DNA from: Streptomyces sp. LaPpAH-108
GTDB taxonomy: Bacteria > Actinomycetota > Actinomycetes > Streptomycetales > Streptomycetaceae
Direction of reading: 5' to 3'
Length of the DNA stretch: 64,000 nucleotides
Assembly (NCBI RefSeq): GCF_000373625.1
Contig: NZ_KB891998.1
Span: 332,638-396,637, forward strand
The notes under the pieces were generated by a model. It searched no databases. It was not told where the DNA came from and worked only from the letters and a program-made list of their open reading frames with translations. The translations under genes and the position numbers were made by a program. Shown here piece by piece: positions 41,557 to 50,745 of the stretch. How positions within the stretch are numbered: position 1 is the stretch's first letter; the number at the start of each line of letters is the position of its first letter.

Positions 41557-44500
41557 CACGACGACCACCACGACCGAGCCCGCCGCGCCCGACGCCGAAC
41601 CGCCGGAGCGGCCGGGCAGACGCCTGCGCCTGCCGGGCCTGAGCAGCGCGAGCGGCGGCAGTCCGCTGTTCCGCAACGCCTACGCGCTGATGCTCAACAC
41701 CGGCATCTCCGCCGTCCTGGGGCTCGGCTTCTGGCTGGCCGCGGCGCGCTACTACTCCGAGTCGGCCGTGGGGCAGGGCTCGGCCGCGATCGCCGCGATG
41801 AAGCTGCTCGCCGGGCTCACGGCGGTGACGCTCACGGGCGCGCTCGCCCGCTTCATCCCGGTGGCGGGACGGCACACCGGGCGCCTCATCCTCCGTACGT
41901 ACGCGGGCAGTTCACTGATCGTGGCGGGTGCGGCGGGCGTGTTCCTGCTAACGCTGAACGCGTGGGGGCCCTCGTACCGGTTCCTGCACGGGACGGTGCA
42001 CGGGCTCGGCTTCGTCGCGGCCGTCGTCGCCTGGAACCTGCTCACGCTCCAGGACGGGGTGCTGACCGGGCTGCGCAGCGCGCCGTGGGTGCCGGTGGGC
42101 AACACGGTGTTCTCGGCGGTGAAGCTGGGGCTGCTGGTCGCGTTCGCGGTGGCGATCCCGGCCACCGGTGTCTTCGTGTCCTGGGTCGCGGCCATCGCCA
42201 CCTCGGTGATACCGCTGGGCTGGCTGGTGTTCCGGCGCCTGGTCCCCCGGCACATCGAGGCCACCAAGGGGCACGCCAGTCCCCCGTCCCTGCGGGAGAT
42301 CGGCCGGTTCCTGGCCGGGGACTACACCGGCTCGCTGTTCTCCCTCGCGGTGGTCTACCTGGTCCCGGTGATCATCGCCTCGCAGGTCAGCAGCGAGGAC
42401 AACGCGTACTTCTACATCACCACCACCATCGGCGGCACGACCAATCTGCTCGCCATCAACATGGGCGCCTCGCTGACCGTGGAGGGCTCGCACGACCCGG
42501 CCCGGCTCGCGGCCAACACCCGTGCGGCGCTCAAGCGGATGGCGCGGATCATGCTGCCGATCGCGACGGTGCTGTTCGTCGGCGCCCCCTGGATCCTGGG
42601 CGTCTTCGGCGCGGGCTACGCGGACGCGGCCACCCCGCTGCTGCGCTGGTTCGCGGTCGGCGCGGTGCTGCGGGTCGTCATGGAGACGTACTTCGCGGTG
42701 CTGCGCGCACAGAGCCGTACCTCCGGACTGGCCTGGCTCCAGGGGCTGTTGTGCGTGCTGGTCCTGGGGCTCACGCTGCTGCTCCTGCCCCGGATGGGGC
42801 TGACCGGGGCGGGTGTCGCGGAGATCTCCAGCCTCGCGGTGATCGTGGCGATCGCGGCGCCGAGGCTGTGGCGGACGATCCGCTCCGGCCCGGACGACAG
42901 CCCCCCGGCGACCGCGCCCGACGGCGATCTCGCCGACCTCGGCACGCGCGAGGCGAAGGCCGTGGGCACGCCGAGGCGGCGCGGCCCGTCCTGGGCGGTG
43001 GACCACGACACGGTCGCGCTCGGGGTCCATGTGGACTTCGACCATGTGGAGCGACGGCCGGATGTGCGACCGGGGCCCGACACGCCGACGACTCCGACAA
43101 CCCCGACGCCTCCGACTCCGACTCCGACGGCGGTACGGCACGAGGTCGACGCCCCGTTCGCCAAGGCACCGGTCCAGGAGAGCGGCGGCACCTCGAGCGG
43201 CACGCCCGAGTCACCGAAGGACCCCGGCCCTCCGCGCACCCGCCACGCCCCGACCCGCTCCGGGCTCCTCCTCGGCTGCCTCCTCATCGCCGCGCTGCTC
43301 CTGTACTGGGTGCCCGCGCTCCGCCTGGACGACGCCGATCTGGACGCGATGGGCGGGCTCGGCCTCGTCTCCGTGCTCCCGCTGCCGACGCTGGCCGGGG
43401 CCGCGCTGCTGGTGACGGTGTTCGCCGTACTGCTGTGGCTGCGCCGGGAGCACCGGGCCCTGCTGCTGATCACCCTGCTCGCGACCGTGATCAGCCTGCA
43501 CGCGCTGCCCGCCGTGATCGAGAGCGCACCGCGCTTCCCCACGGCCTGGCAGCATCTGGGCTTCCTGGACTACATCGACCGCACCGGTTCCGCCGTGCCC
43601 GACCTGGACGCCCGCTGGAGCTGGCCGGGCTTCTTCGCGGTGACGGCGTTCGTGGCGCGGGCGTGCGGGGTGAGCGATCTGACGGAGGTCATCCGCTGGT
43701 GGCCGACCGTCATCCAACTCGCCTATCTGGCCCCGATGTTCCTGCTGACCCGCTCACTGCGGGCGAGCTGGCGGGCCAAGTGGACCGGCGTGTGGCTCTT
43801 CGTCCTGGCGGGCTGGGTGGGACAGGACTACTTCTCCCCGCAGGGCTTCACCTATCTGCTGTATCTGGCGTTCGCGGCGATCCTGCTGGTCTGGTTCCGC
43901 CCCCCGCACGTCATCTGGACACGGCTGCGCCCGGGCGAGGCCGAGGTGGAACCCACCGACCGGCGTCAACGGGCCGTGCTGCTCCTGGTGTTGACCGGCC
44001 TGTTCGCGGCGAGCGTCCCGGCCCACCAGCTGACCCCGTTCGTGATGCTCGGCGTGGTCGCCGTCCTGGTCGTCCTGGGCCGGTGTGAACTGCGCGGTCT
44101 GCCGCTGCTGTTCGCGGTGGTCGTCGTGGCGTGGCTCGGGTTCATGGCGGAGCCGTACTGGTCCGGGCACTTCGACGACCTCTTCGGCGGTCTCGGCGGG
44201 GTCGGCGGCAATGTGTCCAGCTCGGTCTCCGGCCGTATCCAGGGCGGGAGTTCGGTCCACAAACTGGTCCTCTACACCCGGGTGCTGCTGGCCGGTTCGG
44301 TGCTGGCCCTCGCCTGCTGGGGCTGGTGGCGCAGGCGTGAACACCGCTACCGTGAGCGCTCGTTGCTGGTCCTTGCCTTCGTACCGTTCCTGGGCTTCGG
44401 GATGCAGTCGTACGGCGGCGAGATGGCGCTGCGCGTCTTCATGTTCGCGCTGCCGGGCGCGGCCCTGCTCGGCGCGCTCGCCCTCTTCCCGCGCACCGGC

Positions 44501-45259
44501 GCCACCGCCGAGGAGCGCGAGAAGGACCGGGTGAGCCTCGCCCCGCTGGCCGCGCTGCTCGCCGGGCTGCTGCTGATCGGCGGCTTCCTGGTGGCCCGTT
44601 GGGGCAACGAGACCTTCGAGCGGACCCGTCCCGGCGAGGTCGCGGCGATGAACTGGGTGTACGCCCACGACAAGCCGACCGTACGGCTGCTGTGGCTGAG
44701 CAACGACCCGGTGAACGATGTGACCCCGGCGCTGCCCTGGGGTGCGCGGGACATGGAACGGGTGAACTATCTGCCGACCCTGGCACCGCCCGACCCGGTG
44801 CTGGTGTCCGGCCTGGTCACAGCGCTCAAGGACGCGGGCCCCAACTCGTATCTGATGGTCAACGAGAGCCAGGTCCGCTATCTGGAGCTGGACTCGGGCT
44901 ACTCGGCGAGCTGGGAGTCCCGGTTGCTGGCCAACCTGGACGCGCGGCAGGAGCTGCGCCGCGTCCTGGTCAACGACGACGTGACGGTGTACGCGCTGCG
45001 CGAGCGGCCTGCGGGCGCGGTGCCGGATCCTGACCCGGGTCCGATCGGGCCGCAGATCACCTGGACGGCGTGGTCGGTGGTGGGCGCGCTCGCGGCGGTC
45101 CTGCTGATCCTGCTGCTGACCACGCGCGAGGTCATCCGGGTCGCGATGCGGCCGAGCGTGCGTCAACTGCGGCTGCTGCAGACGGGCTTCTGGTTCTCGC
45201 TGCCGCTGCTCGCGGTGTTCCTCGCGTCGCTGGTGCAGCGGTTTTTGACGATGAGCTGA
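41549..45259 (+). CDS. fusion of a Wzx/MATE-type flippase and a GT-C-like membrane protein
   Basis: A 1236-aa protein. Residues about 45-445 form a polysaccharide-exporter (MOP/Wzx) module with about 12 helices (NAYALMLNTGISAVLGLGFW to SLAVIVAIAAPRLW). A disordered Thr/Pro linker (about 455-565, TPTTPTTPTPPTPTPT) joins a second module of about 12 helices (570-1230) with an extracytoplasmic domain before its last two helices, like GT39/ArnT-type or polymerase proteins. Flipping and polymerisation or decoration in one chain is inferred. GTG start overlapping the deacetylase stop by 8 bp. Confidence 0.8.
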   Translation: MSDTTTTTTEPAAPDAEPPERPGRRLRLPGLSSASGGSPLFRNAYALMLNTGISAVLGLGFWLAAARYYSESAVGQGSAAIAAMKLLAGLTAVTLTGALARFIPVAGRHTGRLILRTYAGSSLIVAGAAGVFLLTLNAWGPSYRFLHGTVHGLGFVAAVVAWNLLTLQDGVLTGLRSAPWVPVGNTVFSAVKLGLLVAFAVAIPATGVFVSWVAAIATSVIPLGWLVFRRLVPRHIEATKGHASPPSLREIGRFLAGDYTGSLFSLAVVYLVPVIIASQVSSEDNAYFYITTTIGGTTNLLAINMGASLTVEGSHDPARLAANTRAALKRMARIMLPIATVLFVGAPWILGVFGAGYADAATPLLRWFAVGAVLRVVMETYFAVLRAQSRTSGLAWLQGLLCVLVLGLTLLLLPRMGLTGAGVAEISSLAVIVAIAAPRLWRTIRSGPDDSPPATAPDGDLADLGTREAKAVGTPRRRGPSWAVDHDTVALGVHVDFDHVERRPDVRPGPDTPTTPTTPTPPTPTPTAVRHEVDAPFAKAPVQESGGTSSGTPESPKDPGPPRTRHAPTRSGLLLGCLLIAALLLYWVPALRLDDADLDAMGGLGLVSVLPLPTLAGAALLVTVFAVLLWLRREHRALLLITLLATVISLHALPAVIESAPRFPTAWQHLGFLDYIDRTGSAVPDLDARWSWPGFFAVTAFVARACGVSDLTEVIRWWPTVIQLAYLAPMFLLTRSLRASWRAKWTGVWLFVLAGWVGQDYFSPQGFTYLLYLAFAAILLVWFRPPHVIWTRLRPGEAEVEPTDRRQRAVLLLVLTGLFAASVPAHQLTPFVMLGVVAVLVVLGRCELRGLPLLFAVVVVAWLGFMAEPYWSGHFDDLFGGLGGVGGNVSSSVSGRIQGGSSVHKLVLYTRVLLAGSVLALACWGWWRRREHRYRERSLLVLAFVPFLGFGMQSYGGEMALRVFMFALPGAALLGALALFPRTGATAEEREKDRVSLAPLAALLAGLLLIGGFLVARWGNETFERTRPGEVAAMNWVYAHDKPTVRLLWLSNDPVNDVTPALPWGARDMERVNYLPTLAPPDPVLVSGLVTALKDAGPNSYLMVNESQVRYLELDSGYSASWESRLLANLDARQELRRVLVNDDVTVYALRERPAGAVPDPDPGPIGPQITWTAWSVVGALAAVLLILLLTTREVIRVAMRPSVRQLRLLQTGFWFSLPLLAVFLASLVQRFLTMS

Positions 45260-45265
45260 GGTGCC

Positions 45266-45310
45266 CTACGAGGTGAAGTGGCTCACCGTTTCAGCCACTT
45301 CACCTCGTAG
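45266..45310. terminator. bidirectional terminator built from the GH39 gene end
   Basis: Perfect 18-bp stem, CTACGAGGTGAAGTGGCT (45266-45283) with 45293-45310; 9-nt loop. The right arm is coding sequence for the last residues of the GH39-like protein, and the left arm is its inverted copy directly after the fusion gene stop. Confidence 0.8.
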
Positions 45311-46701
45311 GCGCCCATCGTGAAGCGCTTGCCGTCCACTTCGGCGCTGATCGACCGGTCGAGGGTGTTGACGACCAGGACCGTACGGTCGCTGGCGAGG
45401 ACTCGTACGTTGGGCCGGTCGTCGCGGGCGACGGAGACCGTCTCGTACCGGGTGCCGGGCGGGAAGGCCGCGTGGAAGCGGGAGAGCAGGCCGTACATGG
45501 GCAGGGGCCGGCCGCCGTCCGCCTCGCTCGTCGGGGTCCACAGGCAGCCCGCGCAGTCGGTGCCGCTCTTCTTCTCGGGGTTCCAGTAGAAGGCGGAACC
45601 GGCGCCGCCGTCGACCATGCTCATCAGGGCGGTGGCGTGGACGGCGATCCGGTGGTCCTCGGACCAGCCCTCGCGCCGGTCGTCGGCGTCGGCGGGCTCG
45701 ACGTAGTACTCGGCCCACCACAGCGGCAGGTCGTGGGTCTGGCGGCGCAGCCATGCGCTGACGTCGGTGAACTTGGCGGTGGCGGCGAACTCGTCGGGGA
45801 GGAACTTCTCGTCGTTGGTGTAGCTGGAGCCGTCCACGACCACGAAGTCGGCGCCCGCCTTGTGGGTGTTCCAGTAGCGGAAGGCGTCCAGGACCCGCTG
45901 GTCCATGGCGCCCCAGTCGCCGCGCAGGGTGTCGGAGGCGTGCTGCTGTCCGGCGCGGACGCTGTCCATCACCAGATAGGGGCCGCCGACCATGATGTCG
46001 GGGTTCACCTTCTTCAGGGCGCCGTAGACGAGGTTGTACATCTTCGTGTAGCCCTCGTAGTCCCAGCGGCCCGCGGAGTCGTTCCAGAAGCCCTTGAACT
46101 CGTTCCACACGACGAAGTGGCGTACGTCGGGGTAGCGGCGGGCGACCGTGGCGGCGAGCCTGGCGAAGTCCGCGTAGTGGTCCGGGGTGGGGGCGGTCTC
46201 CAGGGCGGACTGGCTCCAGTCGGTGCGCCCGGCGCCCGCCTTGCCGCCCTTCATCCAGTCCGGCGAGCAGCACAGCGTGATCACGGGCGTGCCGTGGGAG
46301 GCGCGGACGAAGTCGATGCGGCGGTCCAGCGCGCCGAAGTCGTAACGCCCCTTCACCGGCTCGGGGTTGTCGGCGCCCCAGCCCATGATGGCCTGGTCCT
46401 GCGGCAGGCCGCCGTCCCCGGCGAGCAGCTTCTCGACCCGCCCGGTGGCCGCGCCGCCCCGGTCCGCGCTGTACTGGGTATGGGTGAAACCCCAGCCCAC
46501 GGACGGCTGCGGACGCCCGGCCGGGGTGGCGGGCGTGCCGTGCACCCGGTCGCCCTCGCGCGAGGTGCCGGAGGTGTCCGCGCCGCGCCCGGGAAGCGTG
46601 CTCAGCAGCGTCACCATCAGGGCGAGGGCGAGCACGCCCGCGCCGAGCAGCGCGGTGAGCCGCCACCGCCGATCCCCCGTGTACCACCCATGACGTGCCA
46701 T
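45283..46701 (-). CDS. GH39-like glycoside hydrolase, membrane-anchored or secreted
   Basis: A 472-aa clan GH-A (beta/alpha)8 hydrolase. N-terminal anchor helix about 16-36 (LLGAGVLALALMVTLLSTL). The catalytic pair is acid/base Glu201 in VVWNEFKGF and nucleophile Glu331 in WWAEYYVE. VIMGWGADNPEPVKGRYDF-type strand near 100-118 and WNPEKKSG support the call. A C-terminal beta domain follows (VLASDRTVLVVNTLDRS). It may trim or release the polymer made by the convergent operon. Start chosen at MARHGWYTG. Confidence 0.82.
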   Translation of the reverse strand: MARHGWYTGDRRWRLTALLGAGVLALALMVTLLSTLPGRGADTSGTSREGDRVHGTPATPAGRPQPSVGWGFTHTQYSADRGGAATGRVEKLLAGDGGLPQDQAIMGWGADNPEPVKGRYDFGALDRRIDFVRASHGTPVITLCCSPDWMKGGKAGAGRTDWSQSALETAPTPDHYADFARLAATVARRYPDVRHFVVWNEFKGFWNDSAGRWDYEGYTKMYNLVYGALKKVNPDIMVGGPYLVMDSVRAGQQHASDTLRGDWGAMDQRVLDAFRYWNTHKAGADFVVVDGSSYTNDEKFLPDEFAATAKFTDVSAWLRRQTHDLPLWWAEYYVEPADADDRREGWSEDHRIAVHATALMSMVDGGAGSAFYWNPEKKSGTDCAGCLWTPTSEADGGRPLPMYGLLSRFHAAFPPGTRYETVSVARDDRPNVRVLASDRTVLVVNTLDRSISAEVDGKRFTMGAYEVKWLKR

Positions 46702-46811
46702 CAGGACCACAGTAACGGCGGAATCGGGGCGTCGGGCAGGTCTGGGGAACACCCTCCGGGAAGGGGCGGAAATGCCGTGCGCGGAGGGCATCCGTGACAG
46801 ATCATGGCGGC

Positions 46812-47921
46812 ATGTCCGCCAACCCACACGACGCCCTGCCGATCCGGCTCAATGTCGACGACTCCGACTCGCCCTCCGACGTCGTCGACGCGCTGTTCCT
46901 CGGCCGTTTCGCGACGGGCGAGCAGCCGTACTCCCACGCGGCCAACATCGAGCGGGTGCGCTCCGGCGCGACCCTGCTGCCCGAGGGCGCCCGCGTGCTG
47001 CGGGTCGCCCGTGACGAGGACCGCAGCGCGACCCTCGCGGAGGGCGACGGCTGGACCCTGCTGGTCTCGCGCTGGAACCGGGGCGCGGACGTGACCGTGA
47101 CCGCGACCACCGCGGACCTGGCCCAACAGATCCTCGGCCAGGCCACCGACGGCGCGGCCGACGAGCCCGAGCCGCAGCCGGAGAACGTCACCATGGGCTT
47201 CTGGTACGTCTCCCCGAGGCGCGGCCCGCACCGCACCACCCGCCAGATCTCGGCGGGCACCTGGGAGGAGGTGCGGTCCAACTACACCGCGCCGGTGGCC
47301 TCCGCGATGGACCGCCTGATGAAGACGACCCCGGAGGACATCGCCGGGCGGCTGCTCCTGCTGCACGGCCCGCCGGGCACCGGCAAGACCTCGGCGCTGC
47401 GCACCCTGGCCCGCTCCTGGCGGGACTGGTGCCAGGTGGACTGCGTGCTCGACCCGGAGCGGCTCTTCTCCGACGTGGGCTATCTGATGGACATCGCGAT
47501 CGGCGAGGAGGACGGCACGGGCAAGGGCCGCTGGCGGCTGCTCCTGCTCGAGGACTGTGACGAGCTGATCCGGGGCGAGGCCCGGCACACGGCGGGCCAG
47601 GCGCTGTCCCGGCTGCTGAATCTGACCGACGGCCTGCTCGGCCAGGGGCGCAACGTCCTGGTGGGCGTCACCACCAACGAGGACCTGGAGCGGCTGCACC
47701 CCGCCGTGGTCCGGCCAGGGCGCTGTCTGGCCCGCATCGAGGTCGGCCCGCTGACCCGCCCGGAGGCGATGGACTGGCTGGGCGCCGAGGGCCCGGAGCA
47801 CGACAGCGCGGTCGGCCGGGAGGGCGCGACCCTGGCCGAGCTGTACGCGCTGCGCCGGGGCACGGGGCCGACGTCGGTGCCGGGGGCGCGGGAGGGGGCG
47901 GACGCGGGGCTGTATCTGTAG
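46812..47921 (+). CDS. AAA family ATPase (DUF5925-type)
   Basis: A 369-aa ATPase. The N-terminal ~150 residues are a Streptomyces-conserved domain (LPIRLNVDDSDSPSDVVDA). The AAA module carries Walker A GPPGTGKTS (about 185-193), Walker B LLLLEDCDEL (about 234-243), sensor-1 GVTTNED and an arginine-finger region HPAVVRPGR, as in BCS1/CDC48-like proteins. Target unknown. ATG 46812; a GTG six codons upstream is possible. Divergent from the GH39 gene. Confidence 0.85.
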   Translation: MSANPHDALPIRLNVDDSDSPSDVVDALFLGRFATGEQPYSHAANIERVRSGATLLPEGARVLRVARDEDRSATLAEGDGWTLLVSRWNRGADVTVTATTADLAQQILGQATDGAADEPEPQPENVTMGFWYVSPRRGPHRTTRQISAGTWEEVRSNYTAPVASAMDRLMKTTPEDIAGRLLLLHGPPGTGKTSALRTLARSWRDWCQVDCVLDPERLFSDVGYLMDIAIGEEDGTGKGRWRLLLLEDCDELIRGEARHTAGQALSRLLNLTDGLLGQGRNVLVGVTTNEDLERLHPAVVRPGRCLARIEVGPLTRPEAMDWLGAEGPEHDSAVGREGATLAELYALRRGTGPTSVPGAREGADAGLYL

Positions 47922-47992
47922 CGGCGCCCTCGGTGACGGCCCATGCCGGGGCCCCGCCGGTACGCTCCGCGTTTCGGTGCTTTCATGGACAT

Positions 47993-48763
47993 ATGACCCT
48001 GTTCGTCGGCACGTCGGGGTGGCAGTACAAGAGCTGGCGGGGCGTGGTGTACCCGACGGGCTGCCCGGCGCGGCTGTGGCTGGAGGAGTACACCAAGCTG
48101 TTCGCGACGGTGGAGCTGAACAACGCCTTCTACCGGCTGCCCTCCCGCGAGAACTTCGCGTCCTGGCGGGAGCGGGTGCCGGAGGGCTTCGTGGTCGCGG
48201 TCAAGGCCAGCCGCTATCTGACCCACATCAAGCGGCTGCGCGACCCCGAGGAACCGGTGCACCGGCTGATGAGCCACGCCGAGGGCCTGGGCGACCGGCT
48301 GGGCCCCGTCCTGCTCCAGCTGCCGCCGACCCTGCGCGCCGACCCGCCGCTGCTGGACGCGTGTCTGGCCTGTTTCCCCAAGGGCACGCGGGTCGCGGTC
48401 GAGCCGCGCCACGAGTCCTGGTGGACGCCCGAGACGAAGGGCGTCCTGGAGGCCCGGGGCGCGGCGCTGTGCTGGGCGGACGTGCTGTCCCGCCCGGTCA
48501 CCCCGCTGTGGCGCACCACCGACTGGGGGTACGTCCGCTTCCACCGGGGCCGCGCCCGTCCCTGGCCGCGCTACGGGCACACCGCGCTGGAGAGCTGGGT
48601 GCAGCGCATCGCCTCGACGTGGGACGACACGGACGACGTGTACGCGTACTTCAACAACGACCCGAGGGGCGCGGCGGTGAAGGACGCCGCGGAGTTCGGC
48701 GCCCTGGCCCGCACGGCGGGCCTGCCGGTGACCCGGACGCCGGAGCCGACGGCACGGCGCTAG
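47993..48763 (+). CDS. DUF72 (YecE-like) TIM-barrel protein
   Basis: A 256-aa cytosolic protein with DUF72 landmarks: VGTSGWQYKSWRGVVYP, LFATVELNNAFYRLPS, VVAVKASRYLTHIKRL, PVLLQLPPTL, VEPRHESWW, YVRFHRG, and YAYFNNDPRGAAVKDA near the C-terminus. The biochemical role of the family is not established. ATG at 47993. Stands alone between the AAA gene and a convergent GntR gene. Confidence 0.9.
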   Translation: MTLFVGTSGWQYKSWRGVVYPTGCPARLWLEEYTKLFATVELNNAFYRLPSRENFASWRERVPEGFVVAVKASRYLTHIKRLRDPEEPVHRLMSHAEGLGDRLGPVLLQLPPTLRADPPLLDACLACFPKGTRVAVEPRHESWWTPETKGVLEARGAALCWADVLSRPVTPLWRTTDWGYVRFHRGRARPWPRYGHTALESWVQRIASTWDDTDDVYAYFNNDPRGAAVKDAAEFGALARTAGLPVTRTPEPTARR

Positions 48764-48786
48764 CGGACGCCGCCCCCGCCGTGGTC

Positions 48787-49161
48787 TCAGCCCCGCTCGC
48801 CGTAGGCCGCGCGCAGGGCGTCCCGTACGGCGGCCAGGGCCTCGTCCTCCGGGAGACCGAGCCGGTGCGCGCGCTCCGCGTACGCCTGGGCGGCCGACGC
48901 GGCCTCCTTGCTCGCGGCGGAACCCGCGGCGGCGACGTACGTGCCGTTGCGCCCGCGGGTCTCGATCACCCCGTCGGCCTCCAGCGCGCGGTAGGCCTTG
49001 GCGACGGTGTTCACCGCGAGCCCCAGGGACTCGGCCAGGCCCCGCACGGTCGGCAGCCGGTACCCCACCGGGAGCACCCCCGCCCGTGCCTGCTCGGAAA
49101 TCTGCGCGCGCACCTGCTCGTAGGGCGGCGCGCCGTCATCGATGTGGATCTTCAGGCTCAC
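48787..49161 (-). CDS. short GntR regulator (YtrA subfamily)
   Basis: A 124-aa regulator made almost only of the winged HTH: IHIDDGAPPYEQVRAQISEQ, VGYRLPTVRGLAESLGLAVN, TVAKAYRALEADGVIETRGR. The small C-terminal helices fit the YtrA dimer form. GTG start with no clear Shine-Dalgarno, so it may be leaderless. YtrA members usually control ABC transporters, but none is adjacent; the divergent GNAT gene (112 bp) is the nearest candidate. Confidence 0.85.
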   Translation of the reverse strand: MSLKIHIDDGAPPYEQVRAQISEQARAGVLPVGYRLPTVRGLAESLGLAVNTVAKAYRALEADGVIETRGRNGTYVAAAGSAASKEAASAAQAYAERAHRLGLPEDEALAAVRDALRAAYGERG

Positions 49162-49273
49162 CCCCCGATTGTCCCGCACGCGCGGCGGGGTGCGGCGGGT
49201 GCGGAACGCGTCCCGCCCGCACGCCGAAAATTGGGAGGCGCCGTCGCCCCGCGTGCTCGTAGCGTGCCTGCCC

Positions 49274-50203
49274 ATGACCGTTCTCGTACGTGATCTGCGT
49301 CCGGACGTCCCCGCCGACCCGGAGGGCTTCGTCCACGTCCGACGGCTCGCCCTGCCGTACGTCCTGTTCACCCCGGAATCCGTCCGCCACGTGGTCGCCC
49401 GCATCCACCCGGCCGCCCACTACCGCGCGCTCGTCGCCGAGGAGGACGGCGAGGTGATCGGCACGGCCCAGGTGAGCGTCGCGCACGAGGGCACCGAGCC
49501 GGGCCAGGGATATGTGAACGTGTACGTCCATCCCGGCCGGACCGGGCGCGGCGCGGGCACGCTGCTCCTGGAGACCGGGGAGGCGCATCTTGCGTCCGTC
49601 GGCGCGACCAGGGCCTATTCCTGGGTTCTCGACACCCCCGGCAACCGCGCCTTCGCCGAGCGGCGCGGCTACGCCGAGGGCCACACCGCCCACTTCCTGC
49701 GCCGCGACCTGACCGCCGACGACCTCCCCGCGCCGCCCGCGACCCCGCCCGGCGTGGAGCTGCGCACGGCCGCCGACTTCGCGGCCGATCCCCGGCCGCT
49801 GTTCGAGCTGGACGCGGAGACCTCGTCGGACGAGCCGAGCGCGGTGACGGTGTCTCTCTCGGACTACGCGGCGTGGCGGGAGGAGACGTGGGAACATCCG
49901 CTGCTGGACCGCGAGTTGACCATGGTCTGCGTGGCCGACGGACGCCCGGTCGCGTTCACCGCGGCCCGCACCGACGGCGCCGGCCGCTACCTCACCGCCA
50001 TGACCGGCACCGCGCGCTCCCACCGGGGCCGCGGGCTCGCCAAGCTGGCCAAGACGCACTCCCTGCACCGGGCCCGCGCGGCCGGTGTCACCGAGGCGTT
50101 CACCGGCAACGACGCGACCAACGGGCCGATGCTCGCCATCAACAAGTGGCTCGGCTACCACAAGTGCGCGACGGAGGTGCAGTATGTCCGCGAACTCGTC
50201 TGA
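49274..50203 (+). CDS. double GNAT-domain acetyltransferase
   Basis: A 309-aa protein with two GNAT domains in tandem. Domain 1 (about 1-150) has the acetyl-CoA loop VHPGRTGRGAGTLLL and a following GNRAFAERRGY strand. Domain 2 (about 160-305) has AMTGTARSHRGRGLAKLAKT and NGPMLAINKWLGY. The two-domain form is like mycothiol synthase MshD and other actinobacterial GNATs; the substrate is unknown. ATG at 49274. The stop lies 20 bp inside the next gene. Confidence 0.87.
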   Translation: MTVLVRDLRPDVPADPEGFVHVRRLALPYVLFTPESVRHVVARIHPAAHYRALVAEEDGEVIGTAQVSVAHEGTEPGQGYVNVYVHPGRTGRGAGTLLLETGEAHLASVGATRAYSWVLDTPGNRAFAERRGYAEGHTAHFLRRDLTADDLPAPPATPPGVELRTAADFAADPRPLFELDAETSSDEPSAVTVSLSDYAAWREETWEHPLLDRELTMVCVADGRPVAFTAARTDGAGRYLTAMTGTARSHRGRGLAKLAKTHSLHRARAAGVTEAFTGNDATNGPMLAINKWLGYHKCATEVQYVRELV

Positions 50204-50684
50204 CAGCGCGGGCGTGTTGGAGGTCGTCCTGACCAAGGCGGCCCGTACGAAGGTCCGTTACCCGGCGGTGCTCCTCTCCGACGACGGCACCCGGCTGACC
50301 GTCCGCGCCCCCTGGGCGGGCGAGGGCGTCCGCGACTTCGGCTTCGTGCGCTTCGAGCCGGGGGACGTGTTCACCGAGTACTACTGGCGCGACCGGTGGT
50401 ACGCGGTGAAGGAGGTCCGCGCCGGGGACGGCACGCTGAAGGGCTGGTACTGCGACATCACCCGCCCGGCGGTCCGCTCCGGCGCCGAACTGACCGTCGA
50501 GGACCTGGATCTGGACCTCTGGCGGTCGGCCGACGGCACGGACGTACGGCGCCTGGACGAGGGCGAGTTCGCCGCGAGCGGCCTGGCGGAGTCGGACCCG
50601 GAGGCGGCGGCTGCGGCCGTGTCGGCCTTGGCCGCGCTGGAGGCGCTGGCCCGGACGGACGGCTTCGGCGCCCTCCTGGCCTGA
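50184..50684 (+). CDS. DUF402 protein
   Basis: A 166-aa protein with the DUF402 beta-barrel core (FEPGDVFTEYYWRDRWYAVK, then GWYCDITRPA and LDLDLWRSADG). Structures of relatives are nucleotide phosphatases, and FAU-1-type proteins bind RNA; the role here is unknown. Its start lies 20 bp before the GNAT stop, preceded by GGAGGTGCAGT, so it is translationally coupled to that gene. The C-terminus ends in an alanine-rich helix. Confidence 0.85.
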   Translation: MSANSSDSAGVLEVVLTKAARTKVRYPAVLLSDDGTRLTVRAPWAGEGVRDFGFVRFEPGDVFTEYYWRDRWYAVKEVRAGDGTLKGWYCDITRPAVRSGAELTVEDLDLDLWRSADGTDVRRLDEGEFAASGLAESDPEAAAAAVSALAALEALARTDGFGALLA

Positions 50685-50745
50685 GCCGAGGTCCTGAGCC
50701 GTGGGCGAGGCCGGGGCTGGGCGGGTCATCTCCGGCCAGGGCGGC

